Made by a program: the position numbers and the translations under genes
Source of the DNA: Paucilactobacillus vaccinostercus DSM 20634
GTDB taxonomy: Bacteria; Bacillota; Bacilli; Lactobacillales; Lactobacillaceae
Reading direction: 5' to 3'
DNA: 34,212 bases
NCBI RefSeq assembly: GCF_001436295.1
Contig: NZ_AYYY01000055.1
Coordinates: forward strand, 1-34,212
Part shown: piece by piece, positions 9,032-17,350 of the stretch
Layout: every line of letters begins with the position of its first letter
Position numbering within the stretch: the stretch's first letter is position 1
The notes under the pieces: model-generated
What the model was told of the DNA's origin: nothing
What the model saw: the letters and a program-made list of their open reading frames with translations, nothing else
The model's database searches: none

Positions 9032-10141
9032 TTATCTTTCCTTAACTAATTTTTTATACATTTCATTCCAAAGCACAACTTGACGTTTGTCAGAATAATC
9101 TGTTTGGTCCATCTTATCCCCGCACTTTTCCCGGTTAGTTTCGTCAGGCATTTCACTAGATAAGGTGGTTAATTTCTTGATCCAACTATCCATCAAATCT
9201 AGACTTAAGAAATCACAATTAATTATTCCTGCTTCTTTTGTAATGTTATCACTCATTAAAACTGGCAGTCCTGCGCTTTGAGCTTCAATCGTAGTTACCG
9301 GTAACCCCTCAAATTGCGATGGTAAAATAAGCACATCAAGTGCTGAGTAAAGATCATTTACATCTGTACGTTGGCCTGTAAATATAACATTATTTTCTAC
9401 CCCAAATTTCTTAGTAAATTCCTTTAAATGATCATATCTAGATCCTTCACCAATAATAAGGAGTTTTATTGATTTTTTCTTTAATTTTAGCTTGGAAAGC
9501 AATTTGATTGAGAACTCTTGGTTTTTTTCAGCAGACAACCGTCCAACTTGCCCCATTAAGAAAACATTATCCCCAATTGAAAATTCCTGCCGAATTTTTT
9601 TCCTTTTATCACTATTAAACCTAAATTTTTCGATATCAATTGCATTGTGAAAAACTGTAAAATCTCTTGTTCCGAAAATTGCATTTCCTGCCTTATTAGA
9701 ACAAGAAAAGAAATCAGTAGCGTCTCGAAGTATGCCTAAACTAAACAAATAGTTTCTAGCACTTTTCATCCGATCTCCCCCAAAAACATCGTTATGAGCA
9801 TGCATAATTCTCACCGGAACATTCAGTCTCTTCGCAACTTTAATTCCCTCACCCCAAATTGAGGAGGCATGATAATGGACAATATCGTATGAGTTTTCTG
9901 TTAATATTTTATTTATAAATTTTCTAATTTTAAAAAAATCAAACTTCTCATACTCCTCCAAAGTGTATATCTTGCCACCTAAAGCTTCTATTTCATCTTT
10001 GAAATTATCATCGTGGTATTTTCCAGTAGTAAAATCGAATTGAAATTGTGACTTATCTATTCTACGATAGACATTCATAACCACCTGTGTTCTTCCATCA
10101 CTTCTATTTATACTGTCAGTAAGTTGTAGTACTCTTATCAA
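9032..10141 (-). CDS. Glycosyltransferase family 4, EpsF-like
   Basis: A 369-residue GT-B enzyme, closely similar in layout to the GT4 at 6816-7940. Its N-terminus is IRVLQLTDSINRSDGRTQV, then VMNVYRRIDKSQFQFDF and EALGGKIYTL. The donor domain begins near FLMGQVGRLSAEKNQEFSI, and LPSQFEGLPVTTIEAQSAG carries the E-x7-E signature. TTG at 10141 is chosen as start because GAGGAG lies six bases before it; the ATG at 10156 overlaps that same purine-rich site and cannot use it. About 85 bases separate its stop from the next gene and about 110 from the previous one, so co-transcription is likely but coupling is not. Confidence 0.9.
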   Translation of the reverse strand: MIRVLQLTDSINRSDGRTQVVMNVYRRIDKSQFQFDFTTGKYHDDNFKDEIEALGGKIYTLEEYEKFDFFKIRKFINKILTENSYDIVHYHASSIWGEGIKVAKRLNVPVRIMHAHNDVFGGDRMKSARNYLFSLGILRDATDFFSCSNKAGNAIFGTRDFTVFHNAIDIEKFRFNSDKRKKIRQEFSIGDNVFLMGQVGRLSAEKNQEFSIKLLSKLKLKKKSIKLLIIGEGSRYDHLKEFTKKFGVENNVIFTGQRTDVNDLYSALDVLILPSQFEGLPVTTIEAQSAGLPVLMSDNITKEAGIINCDFLSLDLMDSWIKKLTTLSSEMPDETNREKCGDKMDQTDYSDKRQVVLWNEMYKKLVKER

Positions 10142-10250
10142 AGTTATTCTCCTCATATGTCATCTAGTGATTACTAATTAACAAACATTGGGTTTTTATA
10201 GGTAATTTCCGCTAACATCATCCATTTTACACTCAATCAGCAGCTATATT

Positions 10251-11093
10251 TTACCTATGAAACGTATTCTTATATAATATTTTCCTGATCCGCCCTGGAA
10301 TAAAAGTATTTGCTATCATTACAACACCCCAAATACAGCCTTCATAGACGCTAACTAGTCCTGATTCATATAATAGTTTTTGTAACTTTAAAATATACTT
10401 TAGATTTTTTATTCCACCACGCCGTCCATACATTCCTTCGTTTACCCGCATATGTACTAAAACATCCGGCATATTTTTAACTATGCTCCCACTTGAAATA
10501 ACCTTAACCCATAAAAAATAATCCTCAAGATTACCCCGACTATTGTAACCGCCAACACTCTGCAAAACGTTTTTATTAATCATCACAGTTGGATGGTTAA
10601 AAGGATTCCTTAATTTTAAAAATGCATGAATTTTTTCATTATTCAATGGAACTTCACGATGCCCAACAATATTATCTATAGAATTTTCAAATTCATCAAC
10701 CTGTCCCCCCAAAAGTGCTAAGTTAGGATTTGCCATAATTTCTTTTAGTTGCAATTCAAAACGATTGGGAACAGCAATATCATCTGAATCCATTCGCGCA
10801 ATCCAATCACTTCTGACTTTGCTTGTACCGAACCGCAATGCTGCCCCTAGTCCCTGATTATGTTTTGTTTTAAAAACATCATAAAGTTCACCATGAATTA
10901 ATTGATGTTGTTTTATAATTTCATCTAATTTGGGAGTCAATGGCCCATCACTTATTAAAACAATTTGGTTAGGTACAACCGTCTGACTTTCAATGCTTTT
11001 CAATGCTTCATCTAAAAATTCCGGCTTTTCTTTTTCATAAACCGACATTAACACAGAAAAAGTTGGTATGCCTTTATTATTCATAATGTCCAA
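10251..11093 (-). CDS. Glycosyltransferase family 2, AmsE/EpsE-like
   Basis: A 280-residue GT-A enzyme. FSVLMSVYEKEKPEFLDEAL and QIVLISDGPLTPKLDEII form the nucleotide-binding start, and SDWIARMDSDDIAVPNRF holds the DSDD metal-binding motif with the R.DSDDI.. pattern of AmsE/EpsE-like enzymes. The downstream RNPFNHPTVMINK and GGYNS..NLEDYFLW segments are also typical, with ED as probable catalytic base. The start is uncertain: GAGGAG is five bases before TTG 11093, while ATG 11084 is fourteen bases away. It is the first of the five glycosyltransferases and lies just downstream of the IS110/IS30 junction, so its original promoter side has been replaced by insertion sequences. Confidence 0.9.
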   Translation of the reverse strand: MDIMNNKGIPTFSVLMSVYEKEKPEFLDEALKSIESQTVVPNQIVLISDGPLTPKLDEIIKQHQLIHGELYDVFKTKHNQGLGAALRFGTSKVRSDWIARMDSDDIAVPNRFELQLKEIMANPNLALLGGQVDEFENSIDNIVGHREVPLNNEKIHAFLKLRNPFNHPTVMINKNVLQSVGGYNSRGNLEDYFLWVKVISSGSIVKNMPDVLVHMRVNEGMYGRRGGIKNLKYILKLQKLLYESGLVSVYEGCIWGVVMIANTFIPGRIRKILYKNTFHR

Positions 11094-11096
11094 CAA

Positions 11097-11387
11097 AACT
11101 CCTCTTCATATAATAAAAAATGTTCAAAATTCAAGACCATTGGTTCGACTTGATCGTTACATGATACTCTTTCATTGGATCTGGATCCAACTCGTCTAGG
11201 CTTTTTCTTCTTGTATCTGAAATCATTCAAATTACATAGTTCAGTCCGTCTCCCGGATAAATTGGTAGTAGGTATAGGTATACATCCCAAGCTGTAGAGC
11301 TCTTAACAGTTGATGATGCCTCACGTTTCATCATGCATCACTCAAGTCTTCCCCAATCAATTTGACAAATAAAGGAGGGCCAGTCAT
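11097..11387. other. Intergenic stretch between glycosyltransferase and IS110 debris
   Basis: A 69-codon open frame on the minus strand (11081-11290) is present but has no clear ribosome binding site and no recognisable motif. It may be debris of a further mobile element. Nothing else can be supported here. Confidence 0.3.
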
Positions 11388-11830
11388 ATGAACTTATATG
11401 TCGATATTGATGTTCCTAAAATTAAATTAGATTTCTGTACGATAGATAGCAATCAGGACACATCTTTCAATCCTCTGTCTTAAAGCATCCTAATACTGTC
11501 CATCCTAGATACCTACAAGACATGTCCTTACAAACATGTCAACATGGTCTTAAAGGTCATATCTATATCTTATTTATAATGTTTTTCCTGTTTCTTGCGG
11601 AGCTAACTATTGACAAGACACTTAACCTTGAGGATGTCGAAGATGACGTACCGCTACAGTCAGCCTTATGGTCAAGATAAAGCTGATACGGTCGATACAC
11701 AACATCGATAGCTTTTTCTACAAGCTGGTCGTTACGAAGCTCCCGTACCGCGTGATGAACGTCATCAACAGTTATCTCTGCGAATAGTTTATCTGACTAA
11801 GCAGATCACGTGGCGTAAGCGCCACAATGA
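11388..11830 (+). pseudogene. Wrecked IS110-family transposase
   Basis: After a strong AGGAGGG site, the ATG at 11388 opens MNLYVDIDVPKIKLDFC, which corresponds to the IS110 (DEDD) N-terminus pattern MxxYxGIDVSKxKLD with its first catalytic Asp. The frame stops after 31 codons. A second conserved block follows at about 11637-11830. It reads YGQDKADTVDT, then (after a stop) FLQAGRYEAPVPRDERHQQL, then LTKQITWRKRHND, matching the middle of IS110 transposases (K.DK.DA...A.. .G). The region between is deleted or scrambled and the C-terminal half is missing. The IS30 copy begins right after it, suggesting insertion into, or recombination with, an already dead IS110. Confidence 0.68.
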
Positions 11831-11872
11831 TAATGGAACTTTTTGTCTTGGTGTTTTTTCAACACTGGTCAA

Positions 11873-11890
11873 CTAGACCAATTGGTCTAG
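11873..11890. repeat. Perfect 18-bp palindrome near IS30 left end
   Basis: CTAGACCAATTGGTCTAG is its own reverse complement, and a further GGTC lies just upstream (GGTCAACTAGACC). It sits about 60 bases before the IS30 transposase start and may be part of the element's terminal region or an operator-like site. It is not a terminator (no T-run). Confidence 0.75.
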
Positions 11891-11951
11891 CAAAAAAGGC
11901 CATGAAGACCTATTCTTATAAGCGACTAAACAAACTAAGAAAGGAATCTTC

Positions 11952-13030
11952 ATGACCCAATCTAAGAATACTGCGCATCCTCACTACCAACAACTACAAT
12001 TTGATGAACGAGGCCAAATTGAAGCACTTTATAGACAAGAAATGTCGATTAGACAAATTGCACAGTGCCTTCATCGAAATCCTAGTACCATTTCTAGAGA
12101 AATTCGGCGTGGCACTGCTATCCAAATTGACTCACAGCGACATTGTACTTATTCAGCGCACTTTGCCGAAACGGGAGAAGCTGTCTATCATAAGCATCGT
12201 TCTGCCAGTGTGTGGCGGAGCTTGTTTTCAAGCTGCAGTTTCTTTATCAACTTACTTACAAAGGCCCTTAAAGCAAAACCTAGGGTTTACAGTGTGGATA
12301 CATTCGTTCATTGGTTTAACCAGAATTATCCAAATGAAGTCTGTCCTTCAACATCAATGGTGTATCACTATATTAATGATCAACGTTTACCGTTGCGCAA
12401 TCAAGATTTAGCGATGAAACTCCGGCGTAGGATTAAATATCATAGTCGAACAAACAAGAAGGTCTTGGGGCAATCAATTGAACTTCGTCCATCGATTGTT
12501 GAGAGTCATTCTGAGTTTGGTCATTGGGAAAGTGACTTGGTCAAAGCCAGATGCATTGAATCCGAACTCGCTCTAATGACGCTAACAGAACGTTTCAGCC
12601 GACTAGAAATCATTGTTAAACTGCCTAATTATCATGCACGGACTTGTCCAAAGGCGCTTCAGACAGTTATTGATGGTTATGGATCACAACACTTTCACAC
12701 TGTTACTTTCGATAATGGTAGTGAGTTCGCTTTGCTAGACAATGTTTCTGGAACAGATATCTACTTTGCGCATGCATACTCCCCCTTGGGGACGTGGAAC
12801 TAATGAAAATACCAATGATCTTCTACGTGAATTCTTTCCAAAAGGAAAATCATTCAAAGGCTCAGCACTAGTTGATATTCAGGAGGTTCAGTACACACTT
12901 AATCATCGTCCAAGAAAGTGTTTGGGGTATAAATGTCCGGCAGACATTGTCCCCGAACTAGCTGACCAGCTATACCAATTTATTAGAATAGATCAAAGTG
13001 TTGCACTTGGTTTGACAATTCGGGAATTAA
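11952..13030 (+). pseudogene. IS30-family transposase interrupted by one frameshift
   Basis: ATG follows AAGGA by six bases. An N-terminal helix-turn-helix (about residues 20-55, SIRQIAQCLHRNPSTISREI) precedes the DDE domain. Visible residues are D195 in HWESDLVKA and D254 in TVTFDNGSEF. The third, E of GTNEN (about residue 285), lies beyond a frame break: at 12781-12785 there are five C's where four would continue AYSPWGRGTNENTNDLLREF. As written, the first frame stops at 12803. The downstream frame then continues through HRPRKCLGYKCPAD and LGLTIREL, but the native stop is not seen and the frame runs on into the epimerase region, so the element's right end is probably lost. It is likely inactive unless the C-run is a sequencing or slippage event. 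Confidence 0.85.
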
Positions 13031-13040
13031 TTATTAATCA

Positions 13041-13985
13041 TTATTTTAAACTATTCCAATACATTATCAATCCTTTTTCCAGCCCATACACTGAATTAAA
13101 TCCCATGGACCTTAACTTATGTACATCAGATACAGACCTCATAATATCCCCCGATCTTTCAGTTTTATATTCGACATTAATTTTTCGATTTACAATTTTA
13201 CCAAAAACCATAAGAACATCATTCAAAGAGGTTTCACGTCCAGTTGCAATATTATAAACAGTATGTAACGCAGTAGCTGAATTCATAATAACAATCAGTG
13301 CTTGAATAACGTCTTCTACATAAATAAAATCACGCGTTTGCTTACCATCACCATATACACTGAATAACTCATTATTTTTTAAAGAATCAGCTATAATCGA
13401 TAAAACCCCAGAATATGGTGATTCTGGATTCTGTTTCGGTCCATATACATTAAAAAATCGAGTGACAACCGTTGGTATCCCGTAAAGTTTCCCATAATTA
13501 ATCACAAATCGTTCAGTCGCGTACTTATCAATCGCATATGGAGAAAGTGGTTCAATTGGCGAAGTTTCCTTTTTTGGTAGTTCCGGATTATTTCCATAAA
13601 CCGCGGCTGAAGAAGCAAAATGTAATTTTTTAATTTTTAGATGTTTAATTCGAATTGTTTCTAAAATGTTAAGGTTGGCATTCTGGTTAACCTCATGAGT
13701 TTCCATCGGTCGTTCGATCGTATCCGCTACACTCGCGACTGCTGCCAGCAAGAAGATATAATCAAAGTTCCACTCCACTAATAAATTACTCATAAACTGA
13801 TAATCAGTAATTGAATGTTCAAAAAAATGGAGATTATCCGATTTTGGTAAATTCTCAATCTTCCCCATCGATAAATCATCCACCACCACGATTTCATTAT
13901 CTTCAACTAATGCATCAGCTAAATTGGAACCGATAAAACCAGCTCCACCGGTAATCAAAATTTTACTATTTTTAAGTTCAGACAT
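13041..13985 (-). CDS. NAD-dependent nucleotide-sugar epimerase/dehydratase
   Basis: A 314-residue extended short-chain dehydrogenase that should interconvert nucleotide sugars supplying the polysaccharide. The Rossmann loop is GGAGFIGS at residues 13-20, D36/D37 binds the adenosine ribose region, and the catalytic triad appears as S125/S126 in FASSAAVYG with Y150-x3-K154 in SPYAIDKYATE. RFFNVYGPKQNP and YGDGKQTRDFIYVEDV are the usual substrate-domain motifs. This places it with UDP-glucose/UDP-GlcNAc 4-epimerase-like enzymes, but dehydratase or other epimerase activity cannot be excluded. Its ATG lies one base after the stop of the priming transferase, with AAGGAG inside that gene's end, so the two are translationally linked. 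Its 3' end abuts the broken right end of the IS30 copy. Confidence 0.9.
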   Translation of the reverse strand: MSELKNSKILITGGAGFIGSNLADALVEDNEIVVVDDLSMGKIENLPKSDNLHFFEHSITDYQFMSNLLVEWNFDYIFLLAAVASVADTIERPMETHEVNQNANLNILETIRIKHLKIKKLHFASSAAVYGNNPELPKKETSPIEPLSPYAIDKYATERFVINYGKLYGIPTVVTRFFNVYGPKQNPESPYSGVLSIIADSLKNNELFSVYGDGKQTRDFIYVEDVIQALIVIMNSATALHTVYNIATGRETSLNDVLMVFGKIVNRKINVEYKTERSGDIMRSVSDVHKLRSMGFNSVYGLEKGLIMYWNSLK

Positions 13986-13986
13986 C

Positions 13987-14649
13987 CTATCTTGCTCCTT
14001 CTCCCGTAATCACTGTTTTCACAGTATCAATAAATACATTTGCATCCATCGCAAAGCTAAAGTTATCAATGTAGTAACAATCTAACTTAGCCTTCTCACC
14101 CGGATTGATATCATAACCACCATGTACTTGCGCGTAGCCACTCAGCCCTGGCTTAATTCGCAACCGCTGCTCAAACCCGGGATACTCATGCGAAAACTGC
14201 TCCGTAAAATTTGGTCGTTCAGGGCGTGGCCCAATCAAACTCATGTCCCCTCGAATAACGCCTAACAACTGTGGTAATTCGTCAATCCGAGTCTTACGCA
14301 TGAACTTACCGACTTTGGTGACTCGAATATCGTTTTTATTCGCCCACTGGGCGCCATCCTTTTCAGCATCATTTCGCATTGAGCGTAGTTTGGTGACAAT
14401 AATGTGCTGTCCCATCAATCCCACTCTCTCTTGTCGATAGAAAACAGGACCTGGACTCTCCACCTTAATTGCAATCGCAGCAATTAACACAATTGGTGAC
14501 GTAAGCACCATCAAAATTAGTGCTGTAAAAAAATCAAATGTGTTTTTAACTGGAATATACCATGAATGAACCTGTTCCCCAATTTTCGTCTGATACGTTT
14601 CGGTTAGTTGATCTCCGCTAAATTGCTTCTCTTCTTTGATGACTTTCAA
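13987..14649 (-). CDS. Priming undecaprenyl-phosphate sugar phosphotransferase
   Basis: A 220-residue enzyme that transfers a sugar-1-phosphate from a nucleotide sugar to undecaprenyl phosphate, the first committed step of repeat-unit assembly. One hydrophobic segment (about residues 38-60, DFFTALILMVLTSPIVLIAA) anchors it. The catalytic core follows with PVFYRQERVGLMG, TKLRSMRNDAE, RKTRIDELPQLLGVIRGDMS and LIGPRPERP, all signatures of the bacterial sugar transferase (WcaJ/PglC/RfbP core) family. It is the short form without the multi-span N-terminal domain of WbaP. The start is TTG at 14649, five bases after GGAGGAG. It follows the CpsB phosphatase by 30 bases. The first sugar (galactose, glucose or a HexNAc) cannot be told. 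Confidence 0.93.
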   Translation of the reverse strand: MKVIKEEKQFSGDQLTETYQTKIGEQVHSWYIPVKNTFDFFTALILMVLTSPIVLIAAIAIKVESPGPVFYRQERVGLMGQHIIVTKLRSMRNDAEKDGAQWANKNDIRVTKVGKFMRKTRIDELPQLLGVIRGDMSLIGPRPERPNFTEQFSHEYPGFEQRLRIKPGLSGYAQVHGGYDINPGEKAKLDCYYIDNFSFAMDANVFIDTVKTVITGEGAR

Positions 14650-14679
14650 ACCTACTCCTCCTTTCGCTCCGCCGAGTAA

Positions 14680-15453
14680 TTAAAATAAGTGAAATCTCTT
14701 TTTCTTCTTTAATTCAATCTGCCGTATCTGATTCATTGGCACAAATTCTCCGTTGATAATTGCTTTTGCATTATCTTCATATTGCTGTGCCAACTCAGCG
14801 CCGAACTCAGTGGTCAACTTTTCAAACGCCTCACGCATTTCATACTTGCGTCCCGGCAAATGGTGCGCATCTGAAGCAAACAGGTAGCCCTGCCCTGTCT
14901 CAATTAATTGACGGCTGAATTTCTCGACCTTTTCTCCAAATGTACCGACATAGCTACTGGCGGTAATTTGTGATAAGCATCCCTTTTCAAGTAATTCATA
15001 CAGGATATCCGGATGTTTCATGATCCGCGTATTACGTTCCGGATGTACGATTACGGGAATGACGCCGCGCTGCTGTAACTGAAAGATCATTTCAGTCGTG
15101 TATGTCGGTACGTCATCATCGGGAAACTCTAGCATCAAATACTGATTATCTTCATCCGCAAATAAAATATCATCCTGATCCAATGCATCTAACAGATCAC
15201 CATTAATTCGAACTTCCTGTCCCGGAAAAACCGTTAACCCGATTTGATGCTCATCGAGTTGCTGTTGAAACGCCTCTGTTTGGGCAAGAACATCCGCCTT
15301 ATGGTTGGTATACACGCCATTCATATGATGAGGCGTTAGCAGAGCATAGGTCACGCCATTTTCAACCGCTTCTTTAGCCAGTTGCAATGAAATCGCCATA
15401 TTCGCCGAGCCATCATCAACTCCCGGTAGTAAATGACAGTGTAAATCAATCAT
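14680..15453 (-). CDS. cpsB: PHP-type protein tyrosine phosphatase CpsB
   Basis: A 257-residue manganese-dependent phosphatase of the PHP family that removes phosphate from the tyrosine kinase CpsD and so cycles polysaccharide production. Metal ligands are visible in DLHCHLLPGVDDGS (H5, H7, with D15/D16), LLTPHHMNG, VIVHPERN and LFASDAHHLPGR. The spacing is that of CpsB/Wzb/YwqE proteins, and the length is standard. It lies directly downstream of the kinase gene (57 bases) and upstream of the priming transferase, the usual order in lactobacillar polysaccharide loci. ATG follows GGAG by six to seven bases. Confidence 0.95.
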   Translation of the reverse strand: MIDLHCHLLPGVDDGSANMAISLQLAKEAVENGVTYALLTPHHMNGVYTNHKADVLAQTEAFQQQLDEHQIGLTVFPGQEVRINGDLLDALDQDDILFADEDNQYLMLEFPDDDVPTYTTEMIFQLQQRGVIPVIVHPERNTRIMKHPDILYELLEKGCLSQITASSYVGTFGEKVEKFSRQLIETGQGYLFASDAHHLPGRKYEMREAFEKLTTEFGAELAQQYEDNAKAIINGEFVPMNQIRQIELKKKKRFHLF

Positions 15454-15510
15454 TTGGTCTCCATCGCCCTTCTAGTTGCTGTTCTATACATACGAGCAAA
15501 TAACTACCCG

Positions 15511-16233
15511 TTATTTGTAGCCGTAACCGTAACCATATCCATAACCGTAGCCACTACGAGCTGAAACATCATTCAAAACGTAGCCTAACACCTTAGCATT
15601 CACCATCTTCAACAACTCTACCGATCGTTGAACAGCCGCCTTCTGTGTGATTCCCTGTCGTACAATTAAAACCACGCCATCGACTTCGGCCGATAATACC
15701 TGTGTATCAGTGACTGACAGCAGTGGCGGTACGTCTAACATCACAATATCGAACTCATTTTGGCTGTTCGCTAAAAAGTCTTTCATTCGTTTGGAGTTCA
15801 ATAATTCCGCTGGGTTTGGTGGAACTGGACCACTGGTTAGGATGGTTAGGTTCTCAATACCACTATTCCCTAATAATTCGTGGTAATCAGCACCCCGAGC
15901 TAAGTAGGTGGTTAAGCCCTTCGTATTTACCAAACCAAAGGTCATGTGTAGGGTTGGCCGCCGTAAATCAGCATCGACAAACAGTACGCGTTTTCCTTGT
16001 TGTGCCCAAATCACCGCCATATTGGCCGATACCGTTGACTTTCCCTCACTCACATCCGCCGATGTAAAGAGCACCGTTTTGAGATCCCGATCAACTGACG
16101 AAAAATCTATATTTGTCCGAATCGTACGAAATTGTTCAGAAATTGGATCCTTGGGATTAGACGCAGTAATCAACTTAGCGCCATTGCTCATGGTGTCAGT
16201 TGATAATTTTTTATGATGCTTAAAAATTCCCAT
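15511..16233 (-). CDS. cpsD: Bacterial tyrosine autokinase CpsD (BY-kinase)
   Basis: A 240-residue cytoplasmic kinase partner of CpsC. The P-loop is TSADVSEGKST (K65), Walker A' is VDADLRRP (residues 86-93) and Walker B lies in IVMLDVPPL. SEQFRTIRTNI near residues 32-42 is the conserved oligomerisation helix of BY-kinases. The C-terminus is a tyrosine cluster of six Gly-Tyr dipeptides ending in K, the expected autophosphorylation tail, encoded by a hexanucleotide-like repeat at 15514-15552. ATG follows AGGAGA by about eight bases; the gap from cpsC is only 12 bases. Tyrosine phosphorylation of this tail, activated by the CpsC cytoplasmic end and reversed by CpsB, is established for the family and inferred here. 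Confidence 0.95.
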   Translation of the reverse strand: MGIFKHHKKLSTDTMSNGAKLITASNPKDPISEQFRTIRTNIDFSSVDRDLKTVLFTSADVSEGKSTVSANMAVIWAQQGKRVLFVDADLRRPTLHMTFGLVNTKGLTTYLARGADYHELLGNSGIENLTILTSGPVPPNPAELLNSKRMKDFLANSQNEFDIVMLDVPPLLSVTDTQVLSAEVDGVVLIVRQGITQKAAVQRSVELLKMVNAKVLGYVLNDVSARSGYGYGYGYGYGYK

Positions 16234-16245
16234 CTTCGCTTTCTC

Positions 16246-17109
16246 CTATCGTACCCGTCGGTGGCTGTTACCCCGACGTGGTGTGCTATCTGTCTCTCGT
16301 TTTCTTGTTGCTTTGGCAGTTTGCTTAATTTGTGCAACCTGGCCTAGATTGGTTAACCCTAACGTTTCTACTAAATAACTGTCGCCCTTAATTGATGTAT
16401 CCATGAGTTCTACGGCAAATGCATACGCAACACTGATTAGTAAGCCAATCGCAGCGCCTGCAACAACAAATAATTTTACATTAGGTGACGTCTTAGCATA
16501 GTTTGGTGTCGCCTTAGAAACAATCGTCACGTTGTTAACATCCATAATTTTTTTGATCTTGCTTTTAAAGACGGTGGCCACTTCATTCGCTACCGCGGCC
16601 GACTTCTCAGGATTATTCGTTTGAACTGCTAAAGCAAACACTTGTGAGTTCTCTTGATTGCTAATCGTGATCGAATTTTTCAATTCACTAACAGACATCT
16701 TGTAGCTTTGCCCTGTATGTTTCACAACTGCTGGTTGGGCCGCTTTGATTACATGCTTTGTTCCGTCATAGTTCGTCCGGTATTTAGCTTTCTGAGCTTT
16801 CTTGACGACCACCGTATTGTTCTTCAGATCCTTGCTAGCCTGTTTAAGTACCACTTGGTTAGTAATTAAATCCTTGTAGGTGCTAATCATTTGTACGTCG
16901 GCTTGCTGCTCCGTGTAGGCCGCGGCCGCTTGACTATTATCACTCTTACGGTTGACCAAGATCTGGGTCGTCGATGTGTACTGCGGTGTGATCAGGAATT
17001 CGGCCACGCCAAAGGCGATGACCGCGAGTCCCACCATACTCAAAACTATCAACAACAAATGCTTGCGCAAAATCGCAAACATCTGTCGAATGTCCAACAT
17101 GCTGTCCAT
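16246..17109 (-). CDS. cpsC: Chain-length/kinase modulator CpsC (Wzz family)
   Basis: A 287-residue membrane protein that sets polymer length and activates the CpsD kinase. An N-terminal segment DIRQMFAILRKHLLLIVLSM leads into the first membrane helix, followed by YTSTTQILVNRK (Wzz domain start). The extracytoplasmic region includes QVFALAVQTNNPEKSAAVAN before the second helix (about residues 215-235, KLFVVAGAAIGLLISVAYAF). The cytoplasmic tail is basic (RKRETDSTPRRGNSHRRVR), suited to contacting the kinase. ATG 17109 is chosen because GGAGGAG lies four to five bases upstream; an earlier in-frame start would overlap that site. It is the first gene of the polysaccharide operon. Confidence 0.94.
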   Translation of the reverse strand: MDSMLDIRQMFAILRKHLLLIVLSMVGLAVIAFGVAEFLITPQYTSTTQILVNRKSDNSQAAAAYTEQQADVQMISTYKDLITNQVVLKQASKDLKNNTVVVKKAQKAKYRTNYDGTKHVIKAAQPAVVKHTGQSYKMSVSELKNSITISNQENSQVFALAVQTNNPEKSAAVANEVATVFKSKIKKIMDVNNVTIVSKATPNYAKTSPNVKLFVVAGAAIGLLISVAYAFAVELMDTSIKGDSYLVETLGLTNLGQVAQIKQTAKATRKRETDSTPRRGNSHRRVR

Positions 17110-17311
17110 ATTTCTCCTCCATGCCATGAATTAACTTAATAATGGAATCTTTACATATATTTAACACAATCTACTTCATTATTTAATATTTCATTAAAAC
17201 GTTCAACCCTATATGACAAGTTTAACCTAATTGAAACATACGATTTATAGGTGCAACTATTTAAAACGCTTATAGGGCACGGAACTACGGCCCTTTTATA
17301 TAATACACAAA
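17110..17311 (-). promoter_or_regulatory. Probable leader/promoter region of the polysaccharide operon
   Basis: This is the only gap large enough to hold the promoter of the cpsC-D-B operon, since an intrinsic terminator closes the upstream LCP gene. On the minus strand a candidate TTGAAC, 17 bases, AATAAT can be read around 17173-17201, and an alternative TTGTCA lies slightly upstream. Neither is strong, so the exact promoter is not called. Confidence 0.35.
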
Positions 17312-17340
17312 ATTCCGGGCAGATTATTTCTGCCCGGAAT
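17312..17340 (-). terminator. Intrinsic terminator of the LCP gene
   Basis: Perfect 12-bp stem ATTCCGGGCAGA / TCTGCCCGGAAT with a 5-nt loop, followed on the minus strand by TTTTGTGT. It lies 10 bases past the LCP stop codon and separates that gene from the polysaccharide operon. Confidence 0.92.
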
Positions 17341-17350
17341 CTATGATCCA

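Noticed and set aside
11081-11290. 69-codon minus-strand frame before the first glycosyltransferase
   Set aside because: Overlaps the glycosyltransferase start, no ribosome binding site or recognisable motif; perhaps debris but not supportable as a gene.
12742-13257. Programmed frameshifting in the IS30 transposase
   Set aside because: IS30 elements normally use a single frame, and the break is just before the catalytic Glu at a plain C-run with no stimulatory structure seen; mutation or error is more likely.
15723-16067. Plus-strand open frames opposite cpsD
   Set aside because: They lie fully antisense to a well supported kinase gene, lack ribosome binding sites and show no motif; they are by-products of its codon usage.
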